DNA of 58,097 bases from Hoeflea sp. (GTDB lineage Bacteria > Pseudomonadota > Alphaproteobacteria > Rhizobiales > Rhizobiaceae): NCBI GenBank assembly GCA_019084245.1, contig JAHRFE010000037.1, positions 1-58,097 of the forward strand. The letters run 5' to 3'. Below the pieces are notes generated by a model. The model was not told the DNA's origin. It searched no databases and saw only the letters and a list, made by a program, of their open reading frames with translations. Each line of letters starts with the position of its first letter. Position 1 is the first letter of the stretch. A program made the translations under genes and the position numbers. Positions 25,001 to 32,507 of this stretch are shown here, in pieces.

Positions 25001-27111
25001 GCCTCGACATTGCGCCTGTAGGCCGGATCCAGCTCGGCGGCCGCTTCCGCGATCGCCAGTTTGTCGCGGACCGGTCCGGATAGGTAGGCGTCGGATGTCT
25101 GCCAGGACCCGTCTGTCGGATCTCGATAAATCGCGCTGCCGAGTTCCGCGATGACGGTCTCCCGGTCTTGATTCAGCAGTTCGGCGATATGGTCTGGATC
25201 GACATGGCCGCGTTCGTTGAGGACGACGGCCAGAGCGTCGGCGGCGCTGGTGATCACCGGGGGCGATGGCGGGGCAATGACTCGTTCGGAGAAGATCGGA
25301 CCGGGCTTCGCGGTATCCGTATCGAGATCGTAATTCTCGATGGAGGCGACCAGCCAGCAATCGGGATCGTCGAGGAAGGGCTGCAGGTTCGGGCGGCGAT
25401 GCGTCTCGCGGGTTTCGCCCGTCGCATCGCTCTCCGAGATCGACACCCTGGTGTGGTTGATCGGCCCGAAATCCCGCACGAAGCTCGACCAGGCGATGCG
25501 CAGCTTCACCTGAAGATCGCGCCACGGCTGATCGGTCTCCTGGGCCTTGAGCACCGCGCGCACCGCATCGCGGACCGGGATCAGCTTCCTGACGATGTTG
25601 ATCTGCTTTTCGGAAAACCCCTCACTTGACCGGCCCTTGCGGACCGGAACGGGAGCGGGCTTGCCGTCGATCACCTGCATGAGGCCCCTCGCGGCATCGA
25701 AGAAGAAGCTGCCTTCGCGGACATGGGCATCTTCGGGTCTCGCGATGTCGGTCAGGGTCGTCCCAAGTTCGAGATCTATATCGATCGCGCCGGGTTCGCC
25801 GTCATAGAGCGCTTCCGGAAGAAGATGGATTGCGGCGTCCAACGCAGCTTTGAGATCGCCGTCACCGGCTAGGCATGTGTAGGTCTCCCCGAAAGGACCG
25901 GAGGTGGTCGCATGACAGCCGAGCACATGGTCGGGATGATCGGCAAACCAGCGATTGACGCGGAAAGCTTCGCTGTCCTCGCTGGCCGGAATGACCTCGG
26001 CCAGGTCCAGCCACGCCGCGTCGCTACGGGACTCTCCCGGCTTGCGCTTGCGGAAGAACAGGATGTCGACCACCACATCCGTCCCCGCGTCCTGCCGGAA
26101 GCTGCCTTCGGGTAGGCGAATTGCGGAAATCAGATCCGCGGATTTGGAGATGTGCTCGCGGGCCGCGGCGTCCGCCTTGTCCATCGTGCCCGACGAGGTG
26201 ACGAAGGCGGCGAGCGCGCCGGGTTTCAGGAGATCGATCGATCGCGCAATGAAATAGTCATGCAGCCGCAGACCCATCGATCGGTAGGCGCGGTCGGATC
26301 GCACGGTCCGGTCGGAAAAGGGAGGGTTGCCGATGGCGAGATCGAAGTGCGCCGGCAGATCGGTACGCGCGAAATCACCTTCGATGATGTGGGCGACCGG
26401 CTGGAGGAGCTGGGCGATCCGCGCGGTGACCGGATCGAGCTCAACGCCGGTGACGAATGACTGACCGCGAAGCGCTTCCGGCATGAGGGCTGGGAACAGC
26501 CCCGTCCCGATCCCCGGTTCGAGAACGCGGCCGCCGCGCCAGCCGAGCCGTTCGAGACCTTTCCAGATCGCCCGGACGATGAACTCCGGTGTGAAATGGG
26601 CATATTGGGTGCAGCGGGCAAGCGAAGCGTAATCGGCCTCGTTCACGGCCTCCTGCAGCTCTTCGCCAAGGTCTTCCCACCCCTTCCGGAACCCGTCCTC
26701 GCCTGGCCGGGAGAAAATCGCATTGGCAAGATCGGAGGCGCCAAAGCCTGTGAACCGAACAAGACGAGCCTGTTCCTCCGGCGTCGCGGGCCGGTTCTCG
26801 GACGCGATTGTCGCAGCGAGCGAGATGGCGGAGAGATTGTCGCGCGCCCGGGCTTTCCAGCCCTTGGCGAGGTTCCGGCTACCAGAAAGATGAAAATTGC
26901 TGCCGCGCTCGGGCGCTTCGGCGGCTTGTCGTTCCGCGGGCCGCCGGCTCTTGGACCGGTTGGCCGCTGCCGCCGGCAGCGGTACGCCCTTGTCGGGTTC
27001 GATTTCTGGGCTGTCGGCAAAAGCGGTGACGCCGAAGCCAAGCCCGGAGGACAAGGCGTTCTGCGAACTGCCGAACGTCATGTCGAGAATGAAGGTGTCG
27101 TGGTCTGACAT
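22003..27111 (-). CDS. Giant DNA methyltransferase-helicase protein (DarB-like antirestriction type)
   Basis: A 1702-residue protein. After a disordered N-terminus it has an N6-adenine methyltransferase domain ('VLEPGIGTGLFPALMPEAL', 'LAIGNPPFSDRTVRSD' near residue 260). Then comes an unannotated middle part. A superfamily 2 helicase follows: Walker A 'AVGAGKTMTMAA' near residue 895, 'IIVDEAQEFRKL' near residue 1053, and motifs V-VI 'SSETMGTGVNAQ' and 'QIEQREGRIERQGNQ' near residue 1408. The C-terminus is coiled-coil-like. Phage P1 DarB has this methylase-plus-helicase layout and protects DNA from type I restriction. Relatives are frequent on conjugative plasmids and are often mis-annotated. 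GGAG precedes the start. With ArdC this gives the block two antirestriction candidates. Confidence 0.85.
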   Translation of the reverse strand: MSDHDTFILDMTFGSSQNALSSGLGFGVTAFADSPEIEPDKGVPLPAAAANRSKSRRPAERQAAEAPERGSNFHLSGSRNLAKGWKARARDNLSAISLAATIASENRPATPEEQARLVRFTGFGASDLANAIFSRPGEDGFRKGWEDLGEELQEAVNEADYASLARCTQYAHFTPEFIVRAIWKGLERLGWRGGRVLEPGIGTGLFPALMPEALRGQSFVTGVELDPVTARIAQLLQPVAHIIEGDFARTDLPAHFDLAIGNPPFSDRTVRSDRAYRSMGLRLHDYFIARSIDLLKPGALAAFVTSSGTMDKADAAAREHISKSADLISAIRLPEGSFRQDAGTDVVVDILFFRKRKPGESRSDAAWLDLAEVIPASEDSEAFRVNRWFADHPDHVLGCHATTSGPFGETYTCLAGDGDLKAALDAAIHLLPEALYDGEPGAIDIDLELGTTLTDIARPEDAHVREGSFFFDAARGLMQVIDGKPAPVPVRKGRSSEGFSEKQINIVRKLIPVRDAVRAVLKAQETDQPWRDLQVKLRIAWSSFVRDFGPINHTRVSISESDATGETRETHRRPNLQPFLDDPDCWLVASIENYDLDTDTAKPGPIFSERVIAPPSPPVITSAADALAVVLNERGHVDPDHIAELLNQDRETVIAELGSAIYRDPTDGSWQTSDAYLSGPVRDKLAIAEAAAELDPAYRRNVEALEAVQPADLSPSEITARLGAPWIPASDVVDFVRETMGTEITIRHMPELASWTVDARMLDYRAEGTSEWGTKRRHAGELLADALNSRIPQIFDTIKDGDSERRVLNVVDTEAAKEKLTKIKTAFQTWVWSDPDRTDRLARVYNDCFNNIAPRSFNGDHLQLPGASGAFVLYGHQKRGIWRIISSGATYLAHAVGAGKTMTMAAAIMEQRRLGLISKAMLVVPGHCLAQAAREFLALYPTARILVADETNFSKDKRHRFLSRAATANWDAIIITHSAFKFIGVPAVFEKQMIEDELTLYEDLLTRVEGDDRVSRKRLERLKEGLKDRLESLATVKDDLLTISEIGVDQIIVDEAQEFRKLSFATNMSTLKGVDPNGSQRAWDLYVKSRFIETKNPGRALVLASGTPITNTLGEMFSIQRFLGFDALKVRGLHEFDAWASTFGDVATELELQPSGKYKPVSRFATFVNVPELIAMFRCFADVVLPEDLKQYVKIPAVSTGKRQIVTAKPTDDFKLYQRVLDARIKAIEKREGPAQPGDDILLSVITDGRHAAIDLRLVDPDNDNEPDNKLNKLIANVYRIWRETGANTYLTREGRPLELPGAAQMIFSDLGTISVEKSRGFSAYRWIRDELVRLGVPASEIAFMQDFKKTEAKHRLFADVNAGKVRFLIGSSETMGTGVNAQLRLKALHHLDVPWLPSQIEQREGRIERQGNQHDEIDIFAYATEGSMDAQMWQNNERKARFIAAALSGDTSVRRLEDLGDGQANQFAMAKAIASGDQRLMQKAGLEANIARLERLRAAHRDDLFAVRRQICNAERDIEHDIRRIAEIGKDIERRIPTSGDGFAMTVGGQSFAERKPAGRALMKEIMTLVHLQEENETTIATIGGFDLVFSGKCFGNDEIQYDVALARTGAETEIDLALTVTPLGAVSRIEHVLGGFEDERSQYRFRLDDAERRLASYQSRQGGEFGFEDELGDKRRQLAEIEADLADEVLKEGEKAGEAA

Positions 27112-27198
27112 TGATGGTTTCTCCTGGATTGAGGGCGAACGAAGCCGCGCCGCCAGGGGACCCAGCGGCGTCGCCAGCGTGCGGATTTGAAAGCGGAG

Positions 27199-27597
27199 TT
27201 AGCGGGTGATCAGCGAGAACGAGATCTCGTTCTCGGTGAGCTGGATCCCGAGATGGGACGCGGCGAAGTGCCGGTTGAAGCTCGGAACGACGAGGACGGC
27301 ATCGATGAACTCGATGCCGTCATCGCCTCCGAAATGCCGGCGCTTGTAATCCCACCAGTCGTCACAGCCCTTGGGGTGGCATTCGTTCGAATAGACAACG
27401 AGCGGCTTTTGGCCCTCGGCGAGCTTGCCGTTGGAGATGATGTAGACGCCTTCGTCTCCCACAAGCCAGAAGCCGGGTTTCTCACCCTCGCCTGGTCTGG
27501 TGCCGTAATAGGGATTGCGAAAGCCGCCATTGGCGGCCGCGTCCTCTTCCCCGCGCGCGATAACCTTGCGCACCGCTTGAACCGGAAATGTGAACAT
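27199..27597 (-). CDS. DUF3085 domain-containing protein
   Basis: A 132-residue protein, 'MFTFPVQAVRKVIARGEEDA', 'GFWLVGDEGVYIISNGKLAE' and 'LVVYSNECHPKGCDDWWDYK'. The 'FWLVGDxGVYxxSNG' stretch is characteristic of DUF3085, a family seen on alphaproteobacterial plasmids and islands; its function is unknown. I chose the ATG at 27597, eight bases after the upstream stop, with GAGG before it. No signal peptide or membrane segment. Confidence 0.8.
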   Translation of the reverse strand: MFTFPVQAVRKVIARGEEDAAANGGFRNPYYGTRPGEGEKPGFWLVGDEGVYIISNGKLAEGQKPLVVYSNECHPKGCDDWWDYKRRHFGGDDGIEFIDAVLVVPSFNRHFAASHLGIQLTENEISFSLITR

Positions 27598-27605
27598 GAC
27601 GGACC

Positions 27606-28202
27606 TCACGCAGCTTCAGGCAGCGGCAGGTGACGCAGATGCACCGGCAGCTTTTCCGAAATCTGCTCATCCGTCAGGTCGTCGAGCAGCTGGAAGCTGG
27701 TCTCCGACCGACCGTAGACGATGACCGTTCGCTTGCCTCGATGCTCGGGCCGGAAGGCCCCTCCGGCATAGCCTCGATAGTCGTCCTGCGTGGCACTCCA
27801 GATGTGCTCGATCCGTTCTTCGCGGGTCATCGCCTTGACCGGCCAGCGTTCGCGCTCAACAATCGCGTCGCGCATCTCGTACGGCGAGCGTGGATCGGCA
27901 AGATCGCAATAGGCGTGAAAGAACCGCGTCACTCCATTGATGCTGAGCGTGTAGAAGACGCTGGTGATGCTGCCGGTCAGGAATTCGCGCATGGCGAACA
28001 TCTCGCCGCGCATCCAGAGCGGCGGCAGGATTTCGAGCATGTAGTCGTGTTCGGGGCGGGCGATTTCGAACCATTCGCCGGCGTAAAGCGCACTGTCGTC
28101 TTTCTGCCAGCGGTCGGGTCGCCCAGCATGGCGGTCGAAGAGTCTGAACATCTGATGGCGGTCGGCGATGCCGAAATGGATCTTGCGGATGAGAGAGGTC
28201 AT
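27606..28202 (-). CDS. DUF1419 domain-containing protein
   Basis: A 198-residue protein with 'LYAGEWFEIARPEHDYMLEI', 'LPPLWMRGEMFAMREFLTG' and 'TRFFHAYCDLADP'. These motifs match DUF1419, a family restricted largely to rhizobial plasmids and integrative elements. Its function is unknown. AAAGGAG lies close to the start. It is followed by the DUF3085 gene after only eight bases, and this pair recurs beside DarB-like genes in related elements as far as I recall. Confidence 0.82.
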   Translation of the reverse strand: MTSLIRKIHFGIADRHQMFRLFDRHAGRPDRWQKDDSALYAGEWFEIARPEHDYMLEILPPLWMRGEMFAMREFLTGSITSVFYTLSINGVTRFFHAYCDLADPRSPYEMRDAIVERERWPVKAMTREERIEHIWSATQDDYRGYAGGAFRPEHRGKRTVIVYGRSETSFQLLDDLTDEQISEKLPVHLRHLPLPEAA

Positions 28203-28403
28203 GGCGGGCTCCTTTGAAGCCTGTCACGGGCTGGAGCGCGGCGCACCCTTTCGGCATCACCATCTTCTTCAGCCCTTCCGGACCCCCTCCCGCGGCCGCC
28301 TCTCCGTCCGGCCGGGTCAAGGGCCGGCGTCAGCCGGGCGAAGCGTCACCCTTGAGGCGGACGGCGGGCATGCGGCATGCCGTCCTCGTTTTTCTCTTCT
28401 CCA
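28203..28403. other. Structured leader of the DUF1419 gene with terminator-like hairpin
   Basis: No gene. It contains CCGGCC/GGGCCGG arms near 28309-28326. On the plus strand a GGACGG...CCGTCC hairpin near 28359-28385 is followed after three bases by TTTTT. That is terminator-like in the plus direction although all flanking genes are on the minus strand, so a plus-strand transcript may end here. Confidence 0.45.
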
Positions 28404-29294
28404 TCATTCCTTCCATTTCAAGGAGGCGTTCCAGTCATCTGATGGCGGCCTGAGCCGCTGCCAGTTGGAGCCTTCCTCCTCAGCGAGAACCCGCAGGCGC
28501 TCGGCAAAGGTCTCGCCCTGGCTATTGGCGTCGGTGGCTGCGACCATGAGGACATCCGGGCGGGCGGCGAGCCCGCGTAACGCCGCATCGGTCGATGGTG
28601 ACCAACCCCCGCCGGTGCTAAGGTAAAGCGATCCTGGACGACACTGTTCGATTGCCGCAAGGCTCATTGCGTCGATCGCCGCCTCGGCAACGCAAAGACG
28701 CGTTGCATCGGCGGGCCCGAGCCGAAAGAGAACTTTCGCACCTCCATTGGCAAAACCGCGCCATTCCGGACCGCGTTCCTCCCAGCCGGTGATCTGGCCG
28801 CGATCGTCTTTATGGGCGGCCCACATGCTGCCCTGCGGGCCTTCGCGCAGAGCATCCTCGGCAATAGCTTGCCTGAGAACCGGGTCCATGATGCCCCGGA
28901 TGTCACACAGATAGCGCCACGTTGCGGAGCCGCGCCACGGCTTACGGCGTTTTTGCCAACGTTTCGACACCGTCGTGTCCGGCGTCTTCTCCCTGGACTG
29001 GGTCCAGGCGGGCTCTGACGGCGTGAAGCCTATAAGGTCGGCGACGACATAAAGGGCTGCGGCAAACGGGAGCCCATCAAGATGTTCGACTAGGCGGAAC
29101 ACGTCGCCCTTAGCGTCCGAAAGGGGATCGAACCAGCCCTTGCCGTCATGAATGACAATGATGATGTCGCCGCCACGGCGGTACTTGACCGCCCTGCGCG
29201 TGCTTTCCTTCAAATCGACAGCAAATCCAGCGGATTCCAGGACGGCTCCGCAGGCGACTTTTTCCCTCAGTTCTTCCAGCTCGGCTTTTTTCAT
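28404..29294 (-). CDS. Toprim-domain (primase-like) protein of the mobile block
   Basis: A 296-residue protein. The N-terminus 'MKKAELEELREKVACGAVLE' with 'IIVIHDGKGWFDPLSDAKGD' resembles the degenerate zinc-binding part of plasmid DnaG-like proteins. The C-terminal half carries a Toprim domain: the catalytic Glu in 'RLCVAEAAIDAMSLAAIE', 'LYLSTGGGWSP' and 'MVAATDANSQGETFA', where the usual DxD is DxN. No helicase domain follows, so it is a Toprim-only protein as common on conjugative elements, perhaps helping complementary-strand synthesis after transfer. I chose the ATG at 29294 with GGAGAG upstream; the longer frame runs through leader sequence. Confidence 0.82.
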   Translation of the reverse strand: MKKAELEELREKVACGAVLESAGFAVDLKESTRRAVKYRRGGDIIIVIHDGKGWFDPLSDAKGDVFRLVEHLDGLPFAAALYVVADLIGFTPSEPAWTQSREKTPDTTVSKRWQKRRKPWRGSATWRYLCDIRGIMDPVLRQAIAEDALREGPQGSMWAAHKDDRGQITGWEERGPEWRGFANGGAKVLFRLGPADATRLCVAEAAIDAMSLAAIEQCRPGSLYLSTGGGWSPSTDAALRGLAARPDVLMVAATDANSQGETFAERLRVLAEEEGSNWQRLRPPSDDWNASLKWKE

Positions 29295-29691
29295 GCACTC
29301 TCCGCGTTCCGCGCGGTCCTCTGTCCGGGTTTCCGCTCCCTCACTTTTCGGGGCTGGACCCGGAGGCCGCGAAGAGCAAGGCAGGACAAGGGCGCGGATG
29401 GCAAGCCGGCAGTTATGACGGGTCGCGGTTTTCGCCGCCAGAAGCGGCGAAGCCTCCCTTGCCGGCCGCCGCGCACAAGCGGCATGGGTGTTCTGGCTGG
29501 TCTCTTTAATACCTTCGGCGCCAAGGACCTCAATAGAATAAAGTATAACATTTTCTCGCAAAGCAGTGGTTTGCGAATGCAGCCGCTATCCGCTATCAAC
29601 CATACACACGCGTAGCAATTTCCCTTCTTCCCGCCGCAACCATTAGGCTCATGCAGCAATCACATTCGCCGTCCAATGCTAAGGAAACCAG
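29295..29691. other. Leader of the Toprim gene and left edge of the copper island
   Basis: No gene. The part next to the Toprim gene is GC-rich and folded: hairpin I reads on the minus strand CCGCG, loop CGGAA, CGCGG (29302-29316), and TTCGCCGC-CAGAA-GCGGCGAA lies near 29430-29451. From about 29510 the sequence becomes AT-richer, which may mark the boundary between the mobile block and the copper island. Confidence 0.45.
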
Positions 29692-30156
29692 ATGGACCAC
29701 GTGACACGCCTGCCCGAATTCTCGGTGATCGTATTCTCCTTCCTGCTCCACTTTGTCTGGGAGTTCTGGCAGGCACCCACCTATGCGGGCATGATCGAGA
29801 TGAACCATTGGGAAGGCATCAAGCTCTGTTCTTCGGCAACATTCGGGGATGTCGGATTCGCCATGACTGCATTCTGGATTACCAGCGCTGCCGCACGATC
29901 CCGCTTTTGGTTTGAAGCACCCAAAGCCTGGCAGATACTGTTGTTTGTTGGGGTCGGCATCGCTCTGACTGTTGGTTTTGAATATTATTACACCAACATA
30001 TCGCAGCGCTGGACCTACTCCGATCTCATGCCGCTGGTGCCGCCGTTCGGAACAGGACTGAGCCCGCTGCTGCAGTGGGTTTTCATCCCGCTTGCCGTGG
30101 TCTGGCTTACACAACGGCAGGCCGCAGGGGCCAAAGCCATGGAGGACCGGAAATGA
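29692..30156 (+). CDS. Small polytopic membrane protein, unknown
   Basis: A 154-residue inner-membrane protein with four predicted hydrophobic segments ('FSVIVFSFLLHFVWEFWQAP', 'SSATFGDVGFAMTAFWITSA', 'ILLFVGVGIALTVGFEYYYT', 'PLLQWVFIPLAVVWLT'). 'LHFVWEFWQAPTYAGM' and 'FEYYYTNISQRWTYSDLMP' are conserved-looking polar breaks. I cannot name the family. Its place beside copper and cytochrome genes suggests a link to metal or respiratory chemistry, but that is context only. The stop overlaps the next tiny gene (ATGA). Confidence 0.75.
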   Translation: MDHVTRLPEFSVIVFSFLLHFVWEFWQAPTYAGMIEMNHWEGIKLCSSATFGDVGFAMTAFWITSAAARSRFWFEAPKAWQILLFVGVGIALTVGFEYYYTNISQRWTYSDLMPLVPPFGTGLSPLLQWVFIPLAVVWLTQRQAAGAKAMEDRK

Positions 30157-30269
30157 TGAACGACACAATGGGAGGCGGGATTATGGGGCTTGGCGGTGTC
30201 TGGATGCTGCTGATTGCCATTCTGGTAATCCTGGCCATTGCCGCACTGGCCAAGTACCTCATGAAGTGA
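30153..30269 (+). CDS. 38-residue single-span membrane peptide
   Basis: 'MMNDTMGGGIMGLGGVWMLL' followed by a hydrophobic helix ending 'ALAKYLMK'. It starts in an ATGA overlap with the preceding membrane protein, so translation is coupled. The Met/Gly-rich N-terminus and the helix ending in A-L-x-K-(Y/F)-L closely resemble the 47-residue peptide at 38291-38434 in the same island. Both look like tiny membrane proteins linked to copper or cytochrome functions. Confidence 0.65.
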   Translation: MMNDTMGGGIMGLGGVWMLLIAILVILAIAALAKYLMK

Positions 30270-30507
30270 GGCTGCAATCCGTTCCGTCGATGACTTGACC
30301 GGTCGGACGTGCGGTAGAAAGGCTCCATTCCCCTCTGCCATTAGGCTGCGGGCCGGCAAGCCGTAGACAGCAAAACATACCGGGCGATGCGTGTTTTGAT
30401 GACGGTATTCATCAAATGCAACAAACCGCACGCGTTGCCGTCACAGTCCAATGTTTTCGGATTAAGGATTGCCAGGCTCTACGTTGTCGCGAGCCTGCCG
30501 TGCGTGG

Positions 30508-32016
30508 CTAACTCACTGTGAATTGCCCCATCATGCCGGCATCTTCATGCTCAAGAATATGGCAATGATACATGAATGGCGTTTCCTCGGCCGCTGGCTG
30601 AGTGAACTGGACAAGCAGCTCCGTTTCACTGTCGACAACGACCGTGTCCTTCCATCCCAGGCTCTCCGGCCGCGGTTCTCTTCCGTTCTCACTGATCACC
30701 TGAAAGGAGACACCATGAACATGAAACGGATGCGCGAGCATGCTGGTGCTGATCACCCACTTCTCGGTGTCGCCGAGGCGCACGCGGTCGTTGATGATAC
30801 TCATGTCGAATGGCTGCCCGTTGATGGCCATGCCGCCCATCATGCCGCGACCCATTCCGCCAGATCCCATCATTCCGCCTCCCATGCCCATATCGAGAGA
30901 GAAGTTGCGCAGCTTTGACACCCTGGCGGCTGTGAGGTCAGGTTGATCTCCACCGAGCACATCGGGGATGCGGGTGACTTTGGCGGCAAGCCGCTCGTCG
31001 ACCAGAAACGGAAGCACTTCGAACCGCCTGCCTCCGGTTATTTCATCGAGCAGGCCGCGGGCCCTTCCCATCATGCCGCCCATACCCGCATTGGGGTCAC
31101 CCTCACTCATCAGCGACATGCCATGACCATCCGAGAAGTCGACCAGAATCTCGGCACGTTCTCCCGGTCCGAGGCGGAGCGTCTCAAGCTGTACCGGGGC
31201 TGGCAGATATCCACCGTCAGTTGCGATCAAGTGAATGGGTCTGTCGTCGCTGGAAAACAATGAATAGATCCGCGCATTCGAACCGTTGATCAAGCGTAGC
31301 CGCACGACTGACTTCGGCACAGCGGCGACGGAACCTGCCTGACCATTGACCAGTATCGTGTCGCCGGTCATGCCATGCATGATATCCATCATCGAGTTGG
31401 CGTAGGCAAGCTGGCCGTCCGTGGAGAAGCGGCGATCCTGAAGCAGCAGCGTCATGTCATCGACGCCATAGGTTTCCGGCAAGCCTCGTTCGCCGTCGAG
31501 CCCGTCTGCTACGTGCAGCACGCCGGCCAGTCCGGCGTACACGTCACGCGCGGTTCGACCATGGATGTGGGTATGAAAAAAGGCGGTGCAGGGCCCCTGT
31601 CCAATTTCCATGTCCGGCGCCCATACCTCTCCCGGTTTGACGGGCAGGTGTGGCCCTCCGTCGTGATTGCCTGGCACCACCAGGCCATGCCAGTGCGCGC
31701 TGACCGGCCATGACAGTCCGTTTTCCACACTCGGCCGCAGCGCGCCGTTGCTTATCCGAACCACGGGTCCGAGATAGGCTTGATTGAAGCCAATCGTTTC
31801 TGCTGGATGGCCCGGAAAGAAGGATGTTGTGCCTGACTGGGCAGTGACCAGAAATTTTCCTGTGTCGACTGTGTCGATCAGCGGCGGAAACTGCAACACT
31901 GGACGACCTGCGGCACCAGATGAGGGTGAGATGAAGCGGCTATCTGCCCATGCGTAGAGGGCGCTGCTGGCTGTAAGTGCCGCGCCACCGGCGAGCAGGT
32001 TCCTTCTCTTTATCAT
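30508..32016 (-). CDS. Multicopper oxidase (CueO/CopA-like), Met-rich
   Basis: A 502-residue periplasmic cuproenzyme. A Tat-type signal 'MIKRRNLLAGGAALTASSAL' opens it. Copper ligands are visible in all four motifs: 'HWHGL', 'FFHTHIHG', 'HPFHVHG' and the type 1 site 'HCHILEHEDAGMM'. A Met-rich segment ('MGMGGGMMGSGGMGRG' and neighbours, about residues 370-395) resembles the labile-copper region of CueO. It probably oxidises Cu(I) to the less toxic Cu(II). It is the downstream end of the copper island and convergent with the tiny membrane peptide. A fragment of a second multicopper oxidase lies directly upstream. Confidence 0.93.
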   Translation of the reverse strand: MIKRRNLLAGGAALTASSALYAWADSRFISPSSGAAGRPVLQFPPLIDTVDTGKFLVTAQSGTTSFFPGHPAETIGFNQAYLGPVVRISNGALRPSVENGLSWPVSAHWHGLVVPGNHDGGPHLPVKPGEVWAPDMEIGQGPCTAFFHTHIHGRTARDVYAGLAGVLHVADGLDGERGLPETYGVDDMTLLLQDRRFSTDGQLAYANSMMDIMHGMTGDTILVNGQAGSVAAVPKSVVRLRLINGSNARIYSLFSSDDRPIHLIATDGGYLPAPVQLETLRLGPGERAEILVDFSDGHGMSLMSEGDPNAGMGGMMGRARGLLDEITGGRRFEVLPFLVDERLAAKVTRIPDVLGGDQPDLTAARVSKLRNFSLDMGMGGGMMGSGGMGRGMMGGMAINGQPFDMSIINDRVRLGDTEKWVISTSMLAHPFHVHGVSFQVISENGREPRPESLGWKDTVVVDSETELLVQFTQPAAEETPFMYHCHILEHEDAGMMGQFTVS

Positions 32017-32074
32017 TGATATGTTCCTTTCGGCAGAATTCGTCTGGTTCCACGGTCATCAGTTCGCTTGCCCA

Positions 32075-32225
32075 TCAGACCACCTCAAACCAGGTGTTCA
32101 TTCCGGCTGCCGCATGTTCAAGCATGTGGCAATGGAACAGCCATTTGCCGGAACTGTCGGCCACGAAAGCGATCTCGGTCGTCTGGTCAGTGGTGGGCGA
32201 TTGCGCCTGCCCGTAGAATTTACGG
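32075..32225 (-). pseudogene. C-terminal remnant of a second multicopper oxidase
   Basis: About 48 codons read 'SPTTDQTTEIAFVADSSGKW', then 'LFHCHMLEHAAAGMNTWFEV' and a stop. That is the type 1 copper motif and natural C-terminus of a multicopper oxidase different from the intact neighbour (HCHMLEHAAAGM against HCHILEHEDAGM). Nothing of the rest of the gene is present upstream, where a 65-residue gene abuts it. It is a deletion scar. Confidence 0.75.
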
Positions 32226-32228
32226 CTT

Positions 32229-32426
32229 TCAAGAGTCGCGGGGCTCGATCAGATCGCGATAGGAATCGATCAGTGGACGGTTACTCACAGTAGACCTCGC
32301 ATACTCACCATCCATCTTTTCCAGTGCCGCGAGCATGAATTCGGCGATGTCAAGCCGATCTTGCCGGCAGGCATACCTGAACACGCGCAGGATATCCCGC
32401 TCCAGGATTTCGGTTTTCGAGATCAC
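32229..32426 (-). CDS. Small cytoplasmic protein, unknown (65 aa)
   Basis: 'ISKTEILERDILRVFRYACR' then 'QDRLDIAEFMLAALEKMDGE', helical and charged. Translation starts at a GTG (32426) preceded by AGGGAGG at ideal spacing, so the non-ATG start is well supported. No known domain. It directly follows ccdA in the transcript direction and precedes the oxidase remnant. Confidence 0.65.
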   Translation of the reverse strand: MISKTEILERDILRVFRYACRQDRLDIAEFMLAALEKMDGEYARSTVSNRPLIDSYRDLIEPRDS

Positions 32427-32507
32427 AGCTACCTCCCTATAAAAGTCAAGCCTGCGCCTTTCAGCGACAGGAATGTCAAATCACAATTTCCTCAACGGGC
32501 CGTTGGC

